Assembly: GCA_002371625.1 (NCBI GenBank) | Contig: DFFV01000103.1 | Span: 1 to 42,912 of the forward strand | Length of the DNA stretch: 42,912 bases | Origin: Ruminococcus sp. UBA3767 | GTDB taxonomy: Bacteria; Bacillota; Clostridia; Oscillospirales; Ruminococcaceae | Direction of reading: 5' to 3' | Shown: in pieces, positions 21,397 through 30,147 of the stretch | Position numbering within the stretch: the first letter of the stretch is position 1 | Layout: each line of letters begins with the position of its first letter | The notes under the pieces: generated by a model | Told to the model about the DNA's origin: nothing | The model's input: the letters and a program-made list of their open reading frames with translations, nothing else | Databases searched by the model: none | Translations under genes and position numbers: made by a program

Positions 21397-22616
21397 AAAG
21401 ATTCAACGTGATATCCGCAGTGCTTTTGGTGTGCATTGCTGCGGTATTTGTTATCGCAAACCTTGCGCTCTCGTCCGAGGGTGACAGCTCAAAACCTTAC
21501 CGTGTGGAGATAGAGCGGCTGTGCAAGGTGATAGATTCCGGGAAAGAGCCTGATATTTCGGGGTGTGAATACGTCACGGCAGTTGTAAAGGACGATGGCA
21601 GCGACAGCTTTTTCAATTCAAAAGGCGACTACCGCATCTGCCAAGTCGGCTCACAGCTTTACAGGTTCGATTACAAGGCTTCGGGCAGCGACGCTTCAAA
21701 CGAGAGAGTGATACTCAACATTTCGCTGGGCGTGATAAGCGTGCTGACGGTGGGTGTGCTTTTGTTTATAAGGTTCAGTCTGCTGCGCCCGTTCAACAAG
21801 CTCTCGGAAGTGCCATACAAGCTGTCAAAGGGCGAAATGTCTGCTCCGCTGAAAGAGAACAAGGGCAGGTATTTCGGAAAGTTCGTTTGGGGCGTTAATA
21901 TGCTCAGGGAAAACATGATAGGGCAAAAGGAGCATGAGCTGGAGCTGATGAAGGAAAAGCAGACGATGATACTTTCTATCTCGCACGACATAAGAACTCC
22001 GCTGATGGCGATAAAGCTGAACTCAAAGGCGATCTCAAAGGGACTTTACACGGACAGCGAAAAGCTGAAAGAAGCTGCGCAGAGCATTGACAGGAACGCC
22101 TGCGATATTGAAAAGTTCGTCACTCAGCTGACACGCTCTGCAAGTGAGGATCTTATCAAGCTGGATGTTGAGGTGGGTGAATTCTACCTTGAACAGCTGA
22201 TAGACACGATAAGGCTGCATTACACCGAAAGGCTGAAAGAATACGGCACACAGTTCAGCGTGCAGAAGTTTATAAACTGCCTTATAAAAGGCGATGCCGA
22301 CCGCTCGGCAGAGGTGATGCAGAACCTTATGGAAAACGCTATAAAGTACGGCGACGGAAAGTACATTGAGATAAGGGTGAGCGAGGAAGAGGACTGCAAG
22401 CTGGTGTGCGTTGCAAACAGCGGCTGCACGCTCCCCGAAAACGAGCTTGTGCATATTTTCGACAGCTTCTGGCGAGGCTCGAACACGGGCGAGAAAAGCG
22501 GAAGCGGACTTGGACTTTATATTTGCAGGCAGCTTATGCTGAAAATGGGCGGAGAGATATTTGCGCATATCAATGGAGATGAGATGTGCGTGACGATGGT
22601 TCTGCCAAAGGCTTAA
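21393..22616 (+). CDS. Sensor histidine kinase
   Basis: 407 residues. Helices at about 5-26 and 106-127 enclose a small outer domain of some 80 residues; a HAMP-like segment follows, then the H-box SISHDIRTPL with phosphoacceptor His198, the N-box NLMENAIKYG and G-boxes VANSG and GSGLGLYICRQL. The outer domain is of moderate size and not recognised. It overlaps the response regulator by four bases, so the pair is made together. The ACT-domain gene begins 20 bases after its stop. Confidence 0.94.
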   Translation: MKRFNVISAVLLVCIAAVFVIANLALSSEGDSSKPYRVEIERLCKVIDSGKEPDISGCEYVTAVVKDDGSDSFFNSKGDYRICQVGSQLYRFDYKASGSDASNERVILNISLGVISVLTVGVLLFIRFSLLRPFNKLSEVPYKLSKGEMSAPLKENKGRYFGKFVWGVNMLRENMIGQKEHELELMKEKQTMILSISHDIRTPLMAIKLNSKAISKGLYTDSEKLKEAAQSIDRNACDIEKFVTQLTRSASEDLIKLDVEVGEFYLEQLIDTIRLHYTERLKEYGTQFSVQKFINCLIKGDADRSAEVMQNLMENAIKYGDGKYIEIRVSEEEDCKLVCVANSGCTLPENELVHIFDSFWRGSNTGEKSGSGLGLYICRQLMLKMGGEIFAHINGDEMCVTMVLPKA

Positions 22617-22636
22617 CAGTAAAGGAAGTTTTGTTT

Positions 22637-23002
22637 ATGGAATTAAAAAAGCTGGAGCTTGATTTTACGGTGTGCAAGGTGTTTTCAATAAACGACATAG
22701 ACCTTGGCAGCGAATACTTTTTTATCGGAAAGACCGACGAGGAGCTTTCGCTGGTGTGCCCGACAAAAGATGTCCCGCAAAAAACGAGTGAGCGTGATGA
22801 CGGCTGGAAAGGCTTTCGCATTCAGGGTGTGCTTGATTTTTCGCTGATAGGGATACTTTCAAAGCTGACGGGGATACTTGCTGAAAACGGGATAGGAGTT
22901 TTTGCAGTTTCGACTTTCAACACCGACTACGTTTTTGTCAAGCAGGAGAATTTCGCCCGTGCGCTTGATGCGCTGAAAAGTTCGGGATACAGTGTGGTTT
23001 AA
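22637..23002 (+). CDS. ACT-domain protein (CASTOR/ACT_7-like)
   Basis: 121 residues. LDFSLIGILSKLTGILAENG followed by IGVFAVSTFNTDYVFVKQEN is the second half of the ACT_7 group, small proteins of unknown role related to amino-acid sensing ACT folds such as those of CASTOR. An in-frame ATG lies at 22586 within the kinase gene, but AAGGAAG before the ATG at 22637 decides the start. It is 13 bases from uvrC, and the gene order ACT protein-uvrC implies cotranscription only, not a repair role. Confidence 0.83.
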   Translation: MELKKLELDFTVCKVFSINDIDLGSEYFFIGKTDEELSLVCPTKDVPQKTSERDDGWKGFRIQGVLDFSLIGILSKLTGILAENGIGVFAVSTFNTDYVFVKQENFARALDALKSSGYSVV

Positions 23003-23015
23003 GAGGAGCTATTAG

Positions 23016-24857
23016 ATGTACATTACGGAAAACGACAACGCCAGGATAGGATACCTGCGTGACAAAACTCACAGGCTGACGACCTCTCCGGGCTGTTACA
23101 TAATGAAAAACAAGAGCAAGGAGATAATATATATCGGCAAGGCAAAAAACCTTAAAAACCGAGTGTCTTCATATTTCCGTGCAGGGCAGGACCATTTGCC
23201 GAAGGTGTGGAAGATGGTCTCAAATGTTTACGACTACGAGTTTATCGTGACCGATTCAGAATTTGAGGCGCTGGTGCTTGAATGCTCGCTGATAAAGCAA
23301 TACAAGCCAAAGTATAACATTCTGCTCAAGGACGACAAGGGCTACAGCTACATCAAGGTCACCGATGAGCAGTACCCGAGGCTTCAGGCTGCGCTGCAAA
23401 AGGAAGAGGACGGCGCAAAATATATAGGTCCCTACACAAGCTCGTTTGCGGTAAGGCAGGCGGTCACCGAGGCTAACAGAGTTTTTATGCTGCCGACCTG
23501 TTCGAGAAGATTTCCGCAGGATATCCGCAAGCAGCGCCCTTGCCTGAATTTTCACATAAAGCTGTGCATGGGCGTGTGCACGGGAAAAATAAGCTGCGAG
23601 GACTACAATGCGATAGTTTCGCAGGCGGTAGATTTCATAAGGAGCGGCTCGGAGGACTCGGTAAAGCGCCTGACGGACGAGATGAACGAGGCTGCGGAAA
23701 ACCTCGAATTTGAAAGAGCTGCCAAGCTGCGTGACAGGATAAATGCGATAAACAAGGCCGCCGAGAGCCAGAAGATAGTTGACGAGAAGATAAAGGATAT
23801 GGATATAGTTGCTGTTGCAAACAACAGCGAGATGGCTTGCGCAAGCGTGATAATGTACAGAGGCGGCAGGCTTTTTGACAAGTCAGACTTCTTTCTCGGT
23901 GAAAAGCTGGACGGAGCGCAGATGCGTGAGCAGTTCCTGATACAATACTACTCGGGCAGGGACAAGATAGTACACGATGTGCTGATAGACGAGGAATTTG
24001 AGAACATCGATATGGTGCGGCAATACCTTACACAAAAGGCAGGACACAATGTCAGACTGTTTTCGCCGCAGAGGGGCACGCTGGTCAGGCTGGCGGAGCT
24101 TGCTAAATCTAATGCTACCGAGTTTATCTCAAACAGGATAGGAAGAACAAAGCGTGAGGTCGCTGCGCTGGAGGAGCTTTCAAAAGCGCTGGGACTTGAA
24201 AAGCCGCCGAGGTTTATCGAGTGCTACGATATATCAAATCTCGCATCGACAAACATGGTCGCAGGAATGGTGGTTTTTGAAAACGGAAGACCGTGCAAGA
24301 AATACTACAAGCGCTTTTCGATCAAGACGGTTGAGGAGCAGAACGACTATGAGTGCATGAGAGAAGTTCTGCGCAGGCGGTTTGAGAACTATTTTGAAAA
24401 AACCGACGAGGGCTTTTCGATAATGCCCGACCTGATACTTCTTGACGGCGGAAAGGGGCACGTTAACGCTGTTGCTCCGCTGCTGAGGGAAATGGGAGTC
24501 AACTGTCCGCTGTTTGGTCTGGTAAAGGATTCACGCCACAGGACAAGGGCTGTTGCAACAGGCGAGGGAGAAATATCGCTCTCAAAAAGCAGGAGCGCTT
24601 TCAACCTTGCAACTGCTATTCAGGACGAGGTGCACCGCTACGCTATTACCTATCAGGCAAAAAAACACCGCAAAAACGCATACCAGCTGGAGCTTACAAA
24701 GGTGCGTGGCATAGGTGAAAAAAAAGCGGTAAAGCTGCTGACGACCTTCAAGACCAAGGAAGCGCTGAAAGCAGCAGGTGTGGAAGAGCTTGCACGGGCA
24801 GCAGGCGTTAACGCCGATACCGCCGCTCAGCTCAAAGAAATAATAGACGAAATGTGA
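23016..24857 (+). CDS. uvrC: Excinuclease ABC subunit UvrC
   Basis: 613 residues, full length. GIY-YIG nuclease at the N-terminus (TTSPGCYIMKNKSKEIIYIG, catalytic Tyr and Arg around 28-50), a Cys-rich segment after residue 160, the UvrB-binding UVR motif (NLEFERAAKLRDRI, about 230-243), the RNase H-like 5' nuclease domain (FIECYDISNLAST, then LLDGGKGH) and a C-terminal helix-hairpin-helix pair (KVRGIGEKKAVKLL). It makes both incisions in nucleotide excision repair. Start: ATG with AAGAGGAG upstream. It is embedded in the unit that starts at 20106. Confidence 0.97.
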   Translation: MYITENDNARIGYLRDKTHRLTTSPGCYIMKNKSKEIIYIGKAKNLKNRVSSYFRAGQDHLPKVWKMVSNVYDYEFIVTDSEFEALVLECSLIKQYKPKYNILLKDDKGYSYIKVTDEQYPRLQAALQKEEDGAKYIGPYTSSFAVRQAVTEANRVFMLPTCSRRFPQDIRKQRPCLNFHIKLCMGVCTGKISCEDYNAIVSQAVDFIRSGSEDSVKRLTDEMNEAAENLEFERAAKLRDRINAINKAAESQKIVDEKIKDMDIVAVANNSEMACASVIMYRGGRLFDKSDFFLGEKLDGAQMREQFLIQYYSGRDKIVHDVLIDEEFENIDMVRQYLTQKAGHNVRLFSPQRGTLVRLAELAKSNATEFISNRIGRTKREVAALEELSKALGLEKPPRFIECYDISNLASTNMVAGMVVFENGRPCKKYYKRFSIKTVEEQNDYECMREVLRRRFENYFEKTDEGFSIMPDLILLDGGKGHVNAVAPLLREMGVNCPLFGLVKDSRHRTRAVATGEGEISLSKSRSAFNLATAIQDEVHRYAITYQAKKHRKNAYQLELTKVRGIGEKKAVKLLTTFKTKEALKAAGVEELARAAGVNADTAAQLKEIIDEM

Positions 24858-24866
24858 GGAGACAAG

Positions 24867-25355
24867 ATGTTCAGGTTTTTCAAGCTTTTCGGCAGTCAGT
24901 ATGTCGGATTCTGGTTTATCGGACTGCTGCTTTTTGCCGTTCAGGAAATACCCTATATGGTGATGCCGCTTTTTCACCTCAAGCAAAACCCAATAATGAA
25001 TATGACCGAAACAAGCAAAGCACTTGACATCTGTGAAAAGCTGCTCGGCTCGCTGTGCATCGCACTGATGACGTTTATAGTGCGCAAAGACTCAAAGCTG
25101 CTGTCAATTTCAAGCGGCAGCGAAAAGCTGTTCTTTGCGCTCACGGCAGCTGTGCTGCTGCTAAACTTCATTGGCTGGGGATTTTACTTCGCAGGACATC
25201 AGAGCTTTTTCGTGATGATGTTTTTCATCGTGCTGATGCCGCCGCTGTATTATGTCTTTATCGGACTTTGGCGCAGAAACTATATCCTTGCTGTTGCAGG
25301 CTGCATTTTCACGGCAGTACATTTTGCACACGTCTGGGGAAATTTGAAAAAATAA
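24867..25355 (+). CDS. Four-helix membrane protein, function unknown
   Basis: 162 residues, not recognised. Hydrophobic helices at about 13-33, 55-70, 86-108 and 114-132, with a fifth possible at 138-156; loops are short and basic. GAGGAG precedes the ATG nine bases after the uvrC stop; 20 bases later folC starts. It is in the housekeeping unit but nothing in it points to a task. Confidence 0.78.
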   Translation: MFRFFKLFGSQYVGFWFIGLLLFAVQEIPYMVMPLFHLKQNPIMNMTETSKALDICEKLLGSLCIALMTFIVRKDSKLLSISSGSEKLFFALTAAVLLLNFIGWGFYFAGHQSFFVMMFFIVLMPPLYYVFIGLWRRNYILAVAGCIFTAVHFAHVWGNLKK

Positions 25356-25375
25356 ACAGAGCAGGGAGAATAAAA

Positions 25376-26647
25376 ATGGTAGAATACTCATCACAAAACT
25401 CGGGAATGGAGTTTATAAACGCCTTTTCACATTCGGGCAAGCCGGTCAAGGATCTTGGGAGGATAAGGCGCTTGCTTGCCACGCTTGGCGATCCGCAGAA
25501 AAAGCTGCGGTTCGTTCACGTTGCAGGTACCAACGGCAAGGGCTCGGTATGTGAGATGTTCAGCAGGATATTCATAAACGCAGGGCTGAAAACAGGCTGC
25601 TTTACCTCGCCTTACATCGTGCACTACAATGACAGGATAAGGCTCAACGGCGCAGACATTCCCGATGATGAGCTTAACGAGATAGCAGCGCAGGTAAAGG
25701 AAAAAACACAGCATTCGCCTGACAGGCAGGACTTTTCGCAGTTTGAGATATCGCAGGCGATAGCATTTTTGTATTTTGCAAAACATAGCTGCGATGTGGT
25801 CGTGCTTGAAACGGGAATGGGCGGACTGCTTGACTGCACAAACGTTATAACTTCTCCCCTGCTGACTGTGATAACCACGATAGACCTTGACCACACTGCG
25901 ATACTCGGAGGAACTATCGCTGAGATTGCTTTTCAGAAGGCAGGGATAATTAAGCCCGGTGTGCCGTGTGTGCTCAGCTGCGAAAACAGCAAGGATGCGG
26001 CAGATGTTGTTCGCCAGAAGGCTGAGGAAAACGGCAGTGAGCTGATAATACCCGAGCTTGAAATTGCGCAGATAAGCAGGGTAGATATTTTCGGTTCACA
26101 GTTTGGATACAAGGGAAGGCATTATTCTCTTTCAATGGGCGGCAGGCACCAGATAAAAAATGCGCTGAGCGTGATAGAGGGCTGCGAGCTTTTGAAAGAG
26201 AAGCTCGGACTGAGTGACGAGGATATCTGCCTTGGTATCTCACAGGCGGTGCTGCCTGCAAGAGTGGAGGTGCTTTGTTCCTCTCCGCTGACGATACTTG
26301 ACGGTGCGCACAACCCCGACGGTCTGCGTGCGCTTTCAAGGGTGCTTGAGGGGTGCGCAAAAAAGTGCTGCGCTGTAATCGGCATGTGCGCTGACAAGAA
26401 CATTGACGAGGCTGTGAAAAGCCTGGTACCTTTTGTGAGCAGATTCTACACGGTAGACGGTTTTTCGGAAAGGGCAATAACCAAAGGCGAGCTTGCGGCA
26501 AAAATAACTGCGCTTGGCGGAAATGCGCAGGAGTGTGACTTGCCGATATTGGCGCAGATAAAGGCTTTGCAGGCTGAAAACCCCGACGGCGTAACGCTTG
26601 TTTGCGGCTCGCTTTATTTAGCGGCGCTGGTAAAAAACGAACTTTAA
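25376..26647 (+). CDS. folC: Bifunctional dihydrofolate/folylpolyglutamate synthase
   Basis: 423 residues. The ATP-binding loop is GTNGKGSV (51-58); FTSPYIVHYNDRIRLNG and FEISQAIAFLYFA are conserved family segments, ETGMGGLLDCTN supplies metal and folate contacts, and ILDGAHNPDG marks the C-terminal Mur-ligase-like domain. It adds glutamate to dihydropteroate and folates. The open frame extends upstream to 25055, but the start at 25376 has GGGAGAAT and begins at a normal N-terminus. It is followed after 20 bases by the AAC(3)-family gene. Confidence 0.95.
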   Translation: MVEYSSQNSGMEFINAFSHSGKPVKDLGRIRRLLATLGDPQKKLRFVHVAGTNGKGSVCEMFSRIFINAGLKTGCFTSPYIVHYNDRIRLNGADIPDDELNEIAAQVKEKTQHSPDRQDFSQFEISQAIAFLYFAKHSCDVVVLETGMGGLLDCTNVITSPLLTVITTIDLDHTAILGGTIAEIAFQKAGIIKPGVPCVLSCENSKDAADVVRQKAEENGSELIIPELEIAQISRVDIFGSQFGYKGRHYSLSMGGRHQIKNALSVIEGCELLKEKLGLSDEDICLGISQAVLPARVEVLCSSPLTILDGAHNPDGLRALSRVLEGCAKKCCAVIGMCADKNIDEAVKSLVPFVSRFYTVDGFSERAITKGELAAKITALGGNAQECDLPILAQIKALQAENPDGVTLVCGSLYLAALVKNEL

Positions 26648-26667
26648 GCAACAGGAGCGTAAGGGAA

Positions 26668-27417
26668 ATGGTAAGCAGGGACGAACTGAAAAATGCGCTG
26701 GTGCGCCTTGGAATTGAAAGCGGCATGGTGCTGGAAGTGCACTGCTCACTGAGCAGCTTTGGCGAGCTGGAGGGCGGCGCAATGACTGTGATAGACACGC
26801 TGAAAGAGCTTGTTACACCGCAGGGCAGCATTTTTATGCCTGCGCTGAGGCTGAGCAGGGAGCTTGAACTGACGGACGAGGACAGAAAGCTCGGGATAAC
26901 GGTAAAGATAAAAATACTGCCAAAAGATGCGCAGCGAACTGCAATGGGTATTGTGGCTGACACATTCCGCACTCTGCCCGATACCATTACGGGAGCGAAC
27001 ACGATAAGCACAAGCGGTTGGGGAAAGCACGGCGAGGAAGCTGTCAAGGGCGGACTTGACTACGCTATCCACAACGGCGGCAAGGCGCTGCTTTTCGGTG
27101 TGGACATTTACAAGCTGACGGCGATGCACTACGTTGAGGGTATCACGCCGAGGGAGATAAACGAGCTGTTTGCACCAAGCGAGGAGATAAACCGCATTTA
27201 TCCGCCTGATGAATGGATGATAGAAGCCGGGCACCCACCGATAAAGGCATGGTACACTATTCAGAAAACAGCTTATGAGCAAGGACTGATAAAGCAAGCA
27301 TACATCGGGGGTTGCAAGGTGATGTTTTTTGATATTAAAAGCGTAGTTTCGATATACGAAAGCGAACTGAAAAGAGATCCCTACCGACTTTGGGGCATAA
27401 AAAAAGCTGAGGCGTGA
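26668..27417 (+). CDS. AAC(3)-family N-acetyltransferase
   Basis: 249 residues, the usual YokD/AAC(3) length. LEVHCSLSSFGELEGGAMTV is the CoA-binding start of the family, followed by GSIFMPAL; the catalytic His lies in LTAMHYVEG and the family-specific GTNTISTSGW-like segment is present in altered form. Chromosomal members in Firmicutes seldom have proven resistance activity; the natural substrate is not known. Start: ATG at 26668 after AGGAGCGTAAGGG; an in-frame ATG at 26602 lies inside folC. Its stop codon is inside the terminator stem. Confidence 0.85.
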   Translation: MVSRDELKNALVRLGIESGMVLEVHCSLSSFGELEGGAMTVIDTLKELVTPQGSIFMPALRLSRELELTDEDRKLGITVKIKILPKDAQRTAMGIVADTFRTLPDTITGANTISTSGWGKHGEEAVKGGLDYAIHNGGKALLFGVDIYKLTAMHYVEGITPREINELFAPSEEINRIYPPDEWMIEAGHPPIKAWYTIQKTAYEQGLIKQAYIGGCKVMFFDIKSVVSIYESELKRDPYRLWGIKKAEA

Positions 27418-27433
27418 AAACCTCAGCTTTTAT
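27402..27433 (+). terminator. Terminator of the XRE-to-AAC(3) unit
   Basis: Perfect 11-base stem AAAAGCTGAGG (27402-27412) / CCTCAGCTTTT (27421-27431) that includes the TGA stop of the last gene in its loop. It is the first clear terminator after the promoter at 20106. Confidence 0.9.
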
Positions 27434-27581
27434 GATTGAACTGATTTTGTTAATGGTTTATTGTGGTGTGCCCTCCTGAAAGAATCTTTTTTCAGATCTC
27501 ACTCTAAGTCTTAACCATTTTTCGTTATTGACGGTGAAGCCGCCAATGGCGAAAAATCATTAAAAGTTTTAGGGGTGGGGT

Positions 27582-27617
27582 TTGGGGAGAGACCCTTTTT
27601 CAAAAGGGTCATCCCCA
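27582..27617 (-). terminator. Long hairpin after gpmI
   Basis: TTGGGGA...GACCCTTTT / AAAAGGGTC...TCCCCAA, with one or two unpaired bases between the segments. It lies 22 bases after the gpmI stop. A G-rich stretch (AGGGGTGGGG) adjoins it on the left. It looks like a dispersed intergenic hairpin type and may act as gpmI terminator without a good T run. The rest of 27434-27581 holds nothing I can name. Confidence 0.6.
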
Positions 27618-27639
27618 ATTAACCACCAGCAAATTCTGT

Positions 27640-29220
27640 TCAGATCATTGAGTCTTCCCAGCAGTCGGGAGCTTTGATGCCGAATATCTTCAGAACGGTA
27701 GGTGCAACATTTGCAAGGCCGTACTTTGTGCTTTCAGCGTCGATGATCTCGTACTTATCCTTGCTTACGATGAAGAAAGGAACACGGTTGAGCGAGTGAG
27801 CTGTTCTTACGTTGATCTCGCCCTTCTTATTCTTTTCAAGCATTTCATCTGCATTGCCGTGATCGGCTGTGATAAGAACTGTGCAGTCATATTCCTGTGC
27901 AACTTTAAGCAGTCTTGTAAGACCAAGGTCAACAGCTTCAACAGCAACGATAGTTGCATCCATTGAGCCTGTGTGGCCTACCATATCTCCGTTAGGATAG
28001 TTACATCTGATAAAATCATATTTCTGCGACTTGATAGCCTCGATCATATCATCGGTGATCTCCGCAGACTTCATCCACGGTCTCTGATCGAAAGAAACGT
28101 TGTCCGAAGGGATCTCCTTCCATGTTTCAAGCTCCTCAGAGAACTTCTCGGAGCGGTTGCCGTTCCAGAAATATGTAACATGACCGTACTTCTGTGTCTC
28201 GGAAACTGCATAGGAATTAAGTCCTGCATTAACGAGCACCTCAGAAAGAGTATTCTTTATCTCAGGCGGATTTACAAGATAGTTGTTAGGTATTTTCAGA
28301 TCTCCGTCATACTCCAGCATACCTGCATAGATCACCTTTGGCATAACGCCTCTGTCAAAGTGCTTGAACTCTGCTCCGCCGTCAAATGCCATAGATATCT
28401 CAAGCGCTCTGTCGCCTCTGAAATTGAAAAGAACTACGCTGTCGTTGTCCTCGACCTTGCCTACAGGCTTGCCGTCCTTTGCGATAACGAAAGGAGGAAG
28501 ATCCTGGTCGATAGCATCGGTCTCCCCTCTGAGAGTCTCGACTGCTTCAAGTGCTGTTGCAAACTGTCTGCCCTCGCCGTGAACGTGTGTGTTCCAGCCA
28601 AGCTCTACCATGCCCCAGTCAGCCTGATATCTGTCCATTGTTATCTTCATTCTTCCGCCGCCGGAAGCTATCTGTGCATCGAACGATGCATCGTTAAGCT
28701 CAGCCATGCACTTTTCAAGATCCTCAATATAGATAGGTGCACTTGTTGCGGGAACGTCACGTCCGTCAAGCAGGATATGGCATCTTACCTTTGCAACGCC
28801 CTCTTTCTTGCACTGTGCAAGCATTGTTTTCAGATGTGCGATGTTGGAATGTACATTTCCGTCGGAAAGCAGGCCGAGGAAATGGAACACAGAGCCATTT
28901 TCCTTTACATTAGAAACGAGCTTTTTCCATGTTGCAGATTCAAACATTTTTCCGCTGGAGATAGATTCGTTTACCAGCTTTGCGCCCTGAGAATAGATCT
29001 GTCCGCAGCCAAGTGCGTTATGTCCTACCTCGGAGTTGCCCATATCGTCATCTGTCGGAAGTCCTACTGCATCGCCGTGTGCTTTCAGTGTTGTGTGCGG
29101 TACTTCCTTCCACAGTCTGTCAAGGGTAGGTGTGTTTGCCGTTGTTACGGCATCGCCAAGGTGTGACTGTGAGATACCCACGCCGTCCATTACAACAAGT
29201 ACAACTGTTTTTTTACTCAT
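27640..29220 (-). CDS. gpmI: 2,3-bisphosphoglycerate-independent phosphoglycerate mutase
   Basis: 526 residues, slightly longer than the common 510. Metal ligand Asp12 (VVMDGVG), the phospho-serine Ser63 (DMGNSEVGH) and the C-terminal TADHGNADE and RTAHSLN motifs are all present. Some segments (GGGRMKITMDRYQADW) are typical of the subgroup in Clostridia and plants. It interconverts 3- and 2-phosphoglycerate with Mn. GGAGAAC precedes the ATG. The gene follows tpiA by 40 bases and probably shares its promoter. Confidence 0.97.
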   Translation of the reverse strand: MSKKTVVLVVMDGVGISQSHLGDAVTTANTPTLDRLWKEVPHTTLKAHGDAVGLPTDDDMGNSEVGHNALGCGQIYSQGAKLVNESISSGKMFESATWKKLVSNVKENGSVFHFLGLLSDGNVHSNIAHLKTMLAQCKKEGVAKVRCHILLDGRDVPATSAPIYIEDLEKCMAELNDASFDAQIASGGGRMKITMDRYQADWGMVELGWNTHVHGEGRQFATALEAVETLRGETDAIDQDLPPFVIAKDGKPVGKVEDNDSVVLFNFRGDRALEISMAFDGGAEFKHFDRGVMPKVIYAGMLEYDGDLKIPNNYLVNPPEIKNTLSEVLVNAGLNSYAVSETQKYGHVTYFWNGNRSEKFSEELETWKEIPSDNVSFDQRPWMKSAEITDDMIEAIKSQKYDFIRCNYPNGDMVGHTGSMDATIVAVEAVDLGLTRLLKVAQEYDCTVLITADHGNADEMLEKNKKGEINVRTAHSLNRVPFFIVSKDKYEIIDAESTKYGLANVAPTVLKIFGIKAPDCWEDSMI

Positions 29221-29260
29221 AATTGTTCTCCATTCTAATCACATTTCGTGAACTTATTTA

Positions 29261-30037
29261 TCAACCTTCAACTGCTGCCTGAACGATAGTGTTGAAGTCG
29301 TTTGCCTTGAGTGATGCGCCGCCGATAAGACCGCCGTCAACGTTCTCCTTGCTCAGCAGCTCAGCTGCGTTGCCTGCATTCATAGATCCGCCGTACTGGA
29401 TAGTTACTGCCTGTGCGGTAGCATCATCATACAGCTTAGCGAGCATTGATCTGATAAATGCACAAACTTCCTCTGCCTGATCTGCTGTTGCGGTCTTGCC
29501 TGTACCGATAGCCCAGACAGGCTCGTAAGCGATAACGCACTTTTTGATGTCATCAGCTGAAACACCGTAGAAATCGAGCTTGATCTGCTTTGCGATAACT
29601 TCCTCGGTGATATTGCACTCACGCTCCCACAGCAGCTCGCCAACGCAAACGATAGGCTTGAGGCCTGCTGCAAGTGCAGCCTTTGTTCTTTTATTTACTG
29701 TTTCGTCTGTTTCACCGAAATACTGTCTTCTCTCAGAGTGACCGAGTACTACATACTCAACGCCCAGCTCTGTGAGCATATCTGCTGAGATCTCTCCTGT
29801 GAATGCGCCGCTCTTTTCAAAGTGGCAGTTCTCTGCACCGATCTTTACATTTGAACCTGCTGTGGTATTGATAGCGGTCTCAAGGTTTGTGAAAGGCACG
29901 CAAGCGATGACCTCTACCTTACCCTCTGCATTTGCTACCAGCGGCTTGATAGCTTCAAGAAGCTCCTTTGCCTCGGGTCTTGTTTTGTTCATCTTCCAGT
30001 TTCCTGCGATGATAGCTTTTCTGACTGCTTTTTTCAT
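29261..30037 (-). CDS. tpiA: Triosephosphate isomerase
   Basis: 258 residues. Catalytic residues are seen in NWKMN (Lys15), LGHSERR (His near 100) and AYEPVWAIGTGKTA (Glu near 172, with the flexible loop), and the phosphate-binding IQYGGSMN follows. A start at 30070 is in frame, but AAGGAG is nine bases before the ATG at 30037, which gives the normal N-terminus. It links dihydroxyacetone phosphate and glyceraldehyde 3-phosphate. A consensus promoter lies upstream; gpmI follows. Confidence 0.97.
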   Translation of the reverse strand: MKKAVRKAIIAGNWKMNKTRPEAKELLEAIKPLVANAEGKVEVIACVPFTNLETAINTTAGSNVKIGAENCHFEKSGAFTGEISADMLTELGVEYVVLGHSERRQYFGETDETVNKRTKAALAAGLKPIVCVGELLWERECNITEEVIAKQIKLDFYGVSADDIKKCVIAYEPVWAIGTGKTATADQAEEVCAFIRSMLAKLYDDATAQAVTIQYGGSMNAGNAAELLSKENVDGGLIGGASLKANDFNTIVQAAVEG

Positions 30038-30111
30038 TTTAAAAAACTCCTTTTCTATTGATTCGGGCAATTGCCCTATTATTAAACTAAATAATGCTTT
30101 TCAGCCTTATT

Positions 30112-30140
30112 ATTATACTACAATCGTGCTTATTTGTCAA
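30112..30140 (-). promoter_or_regulatory. Promoter of tpiA-gpmI
   Basis: Minus strand: -35 TTGACA (30135-30140), 17-base spacer, -10 TATAAT (30112-30117). It is a consensus match, fitting a highly expressed glycolytic unit, and gives a leader of about 70 bases. Confidence 0.88.
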
Positions 30141-30147
30141 CGCACGC

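Noticed and set aside
23016..23200. GIY-YIG homing endonuclease
   Set aside because: The GIY-YIG domain is the N-terminus of a complete UvrC with UVR, nuclease and helix-hairpin-helix domains.
25974..27047. A 357-codon open frame on the minus strand
   Set aside because: It lies opposite folC and the AAC(3)-family gene and gives a Ser/Pro/Arg-rich sequence typical of a shadow frame.
26668..27417. Aminoglycoside resistance gene
   Set aside because: The family name is AAC(3), but it is in a housekeeping unit with no mobile element and belongs with chromosomal YokD-like proteins that rarely give resistance.
27973..29166. A 397-codon open frame on the plus strand
   Set aside because: It is the antisense of gpmI, whose catalytic motifs are all intact; the predicted product is Cys/His/Leu-rich with no domain and has no ribosome site.
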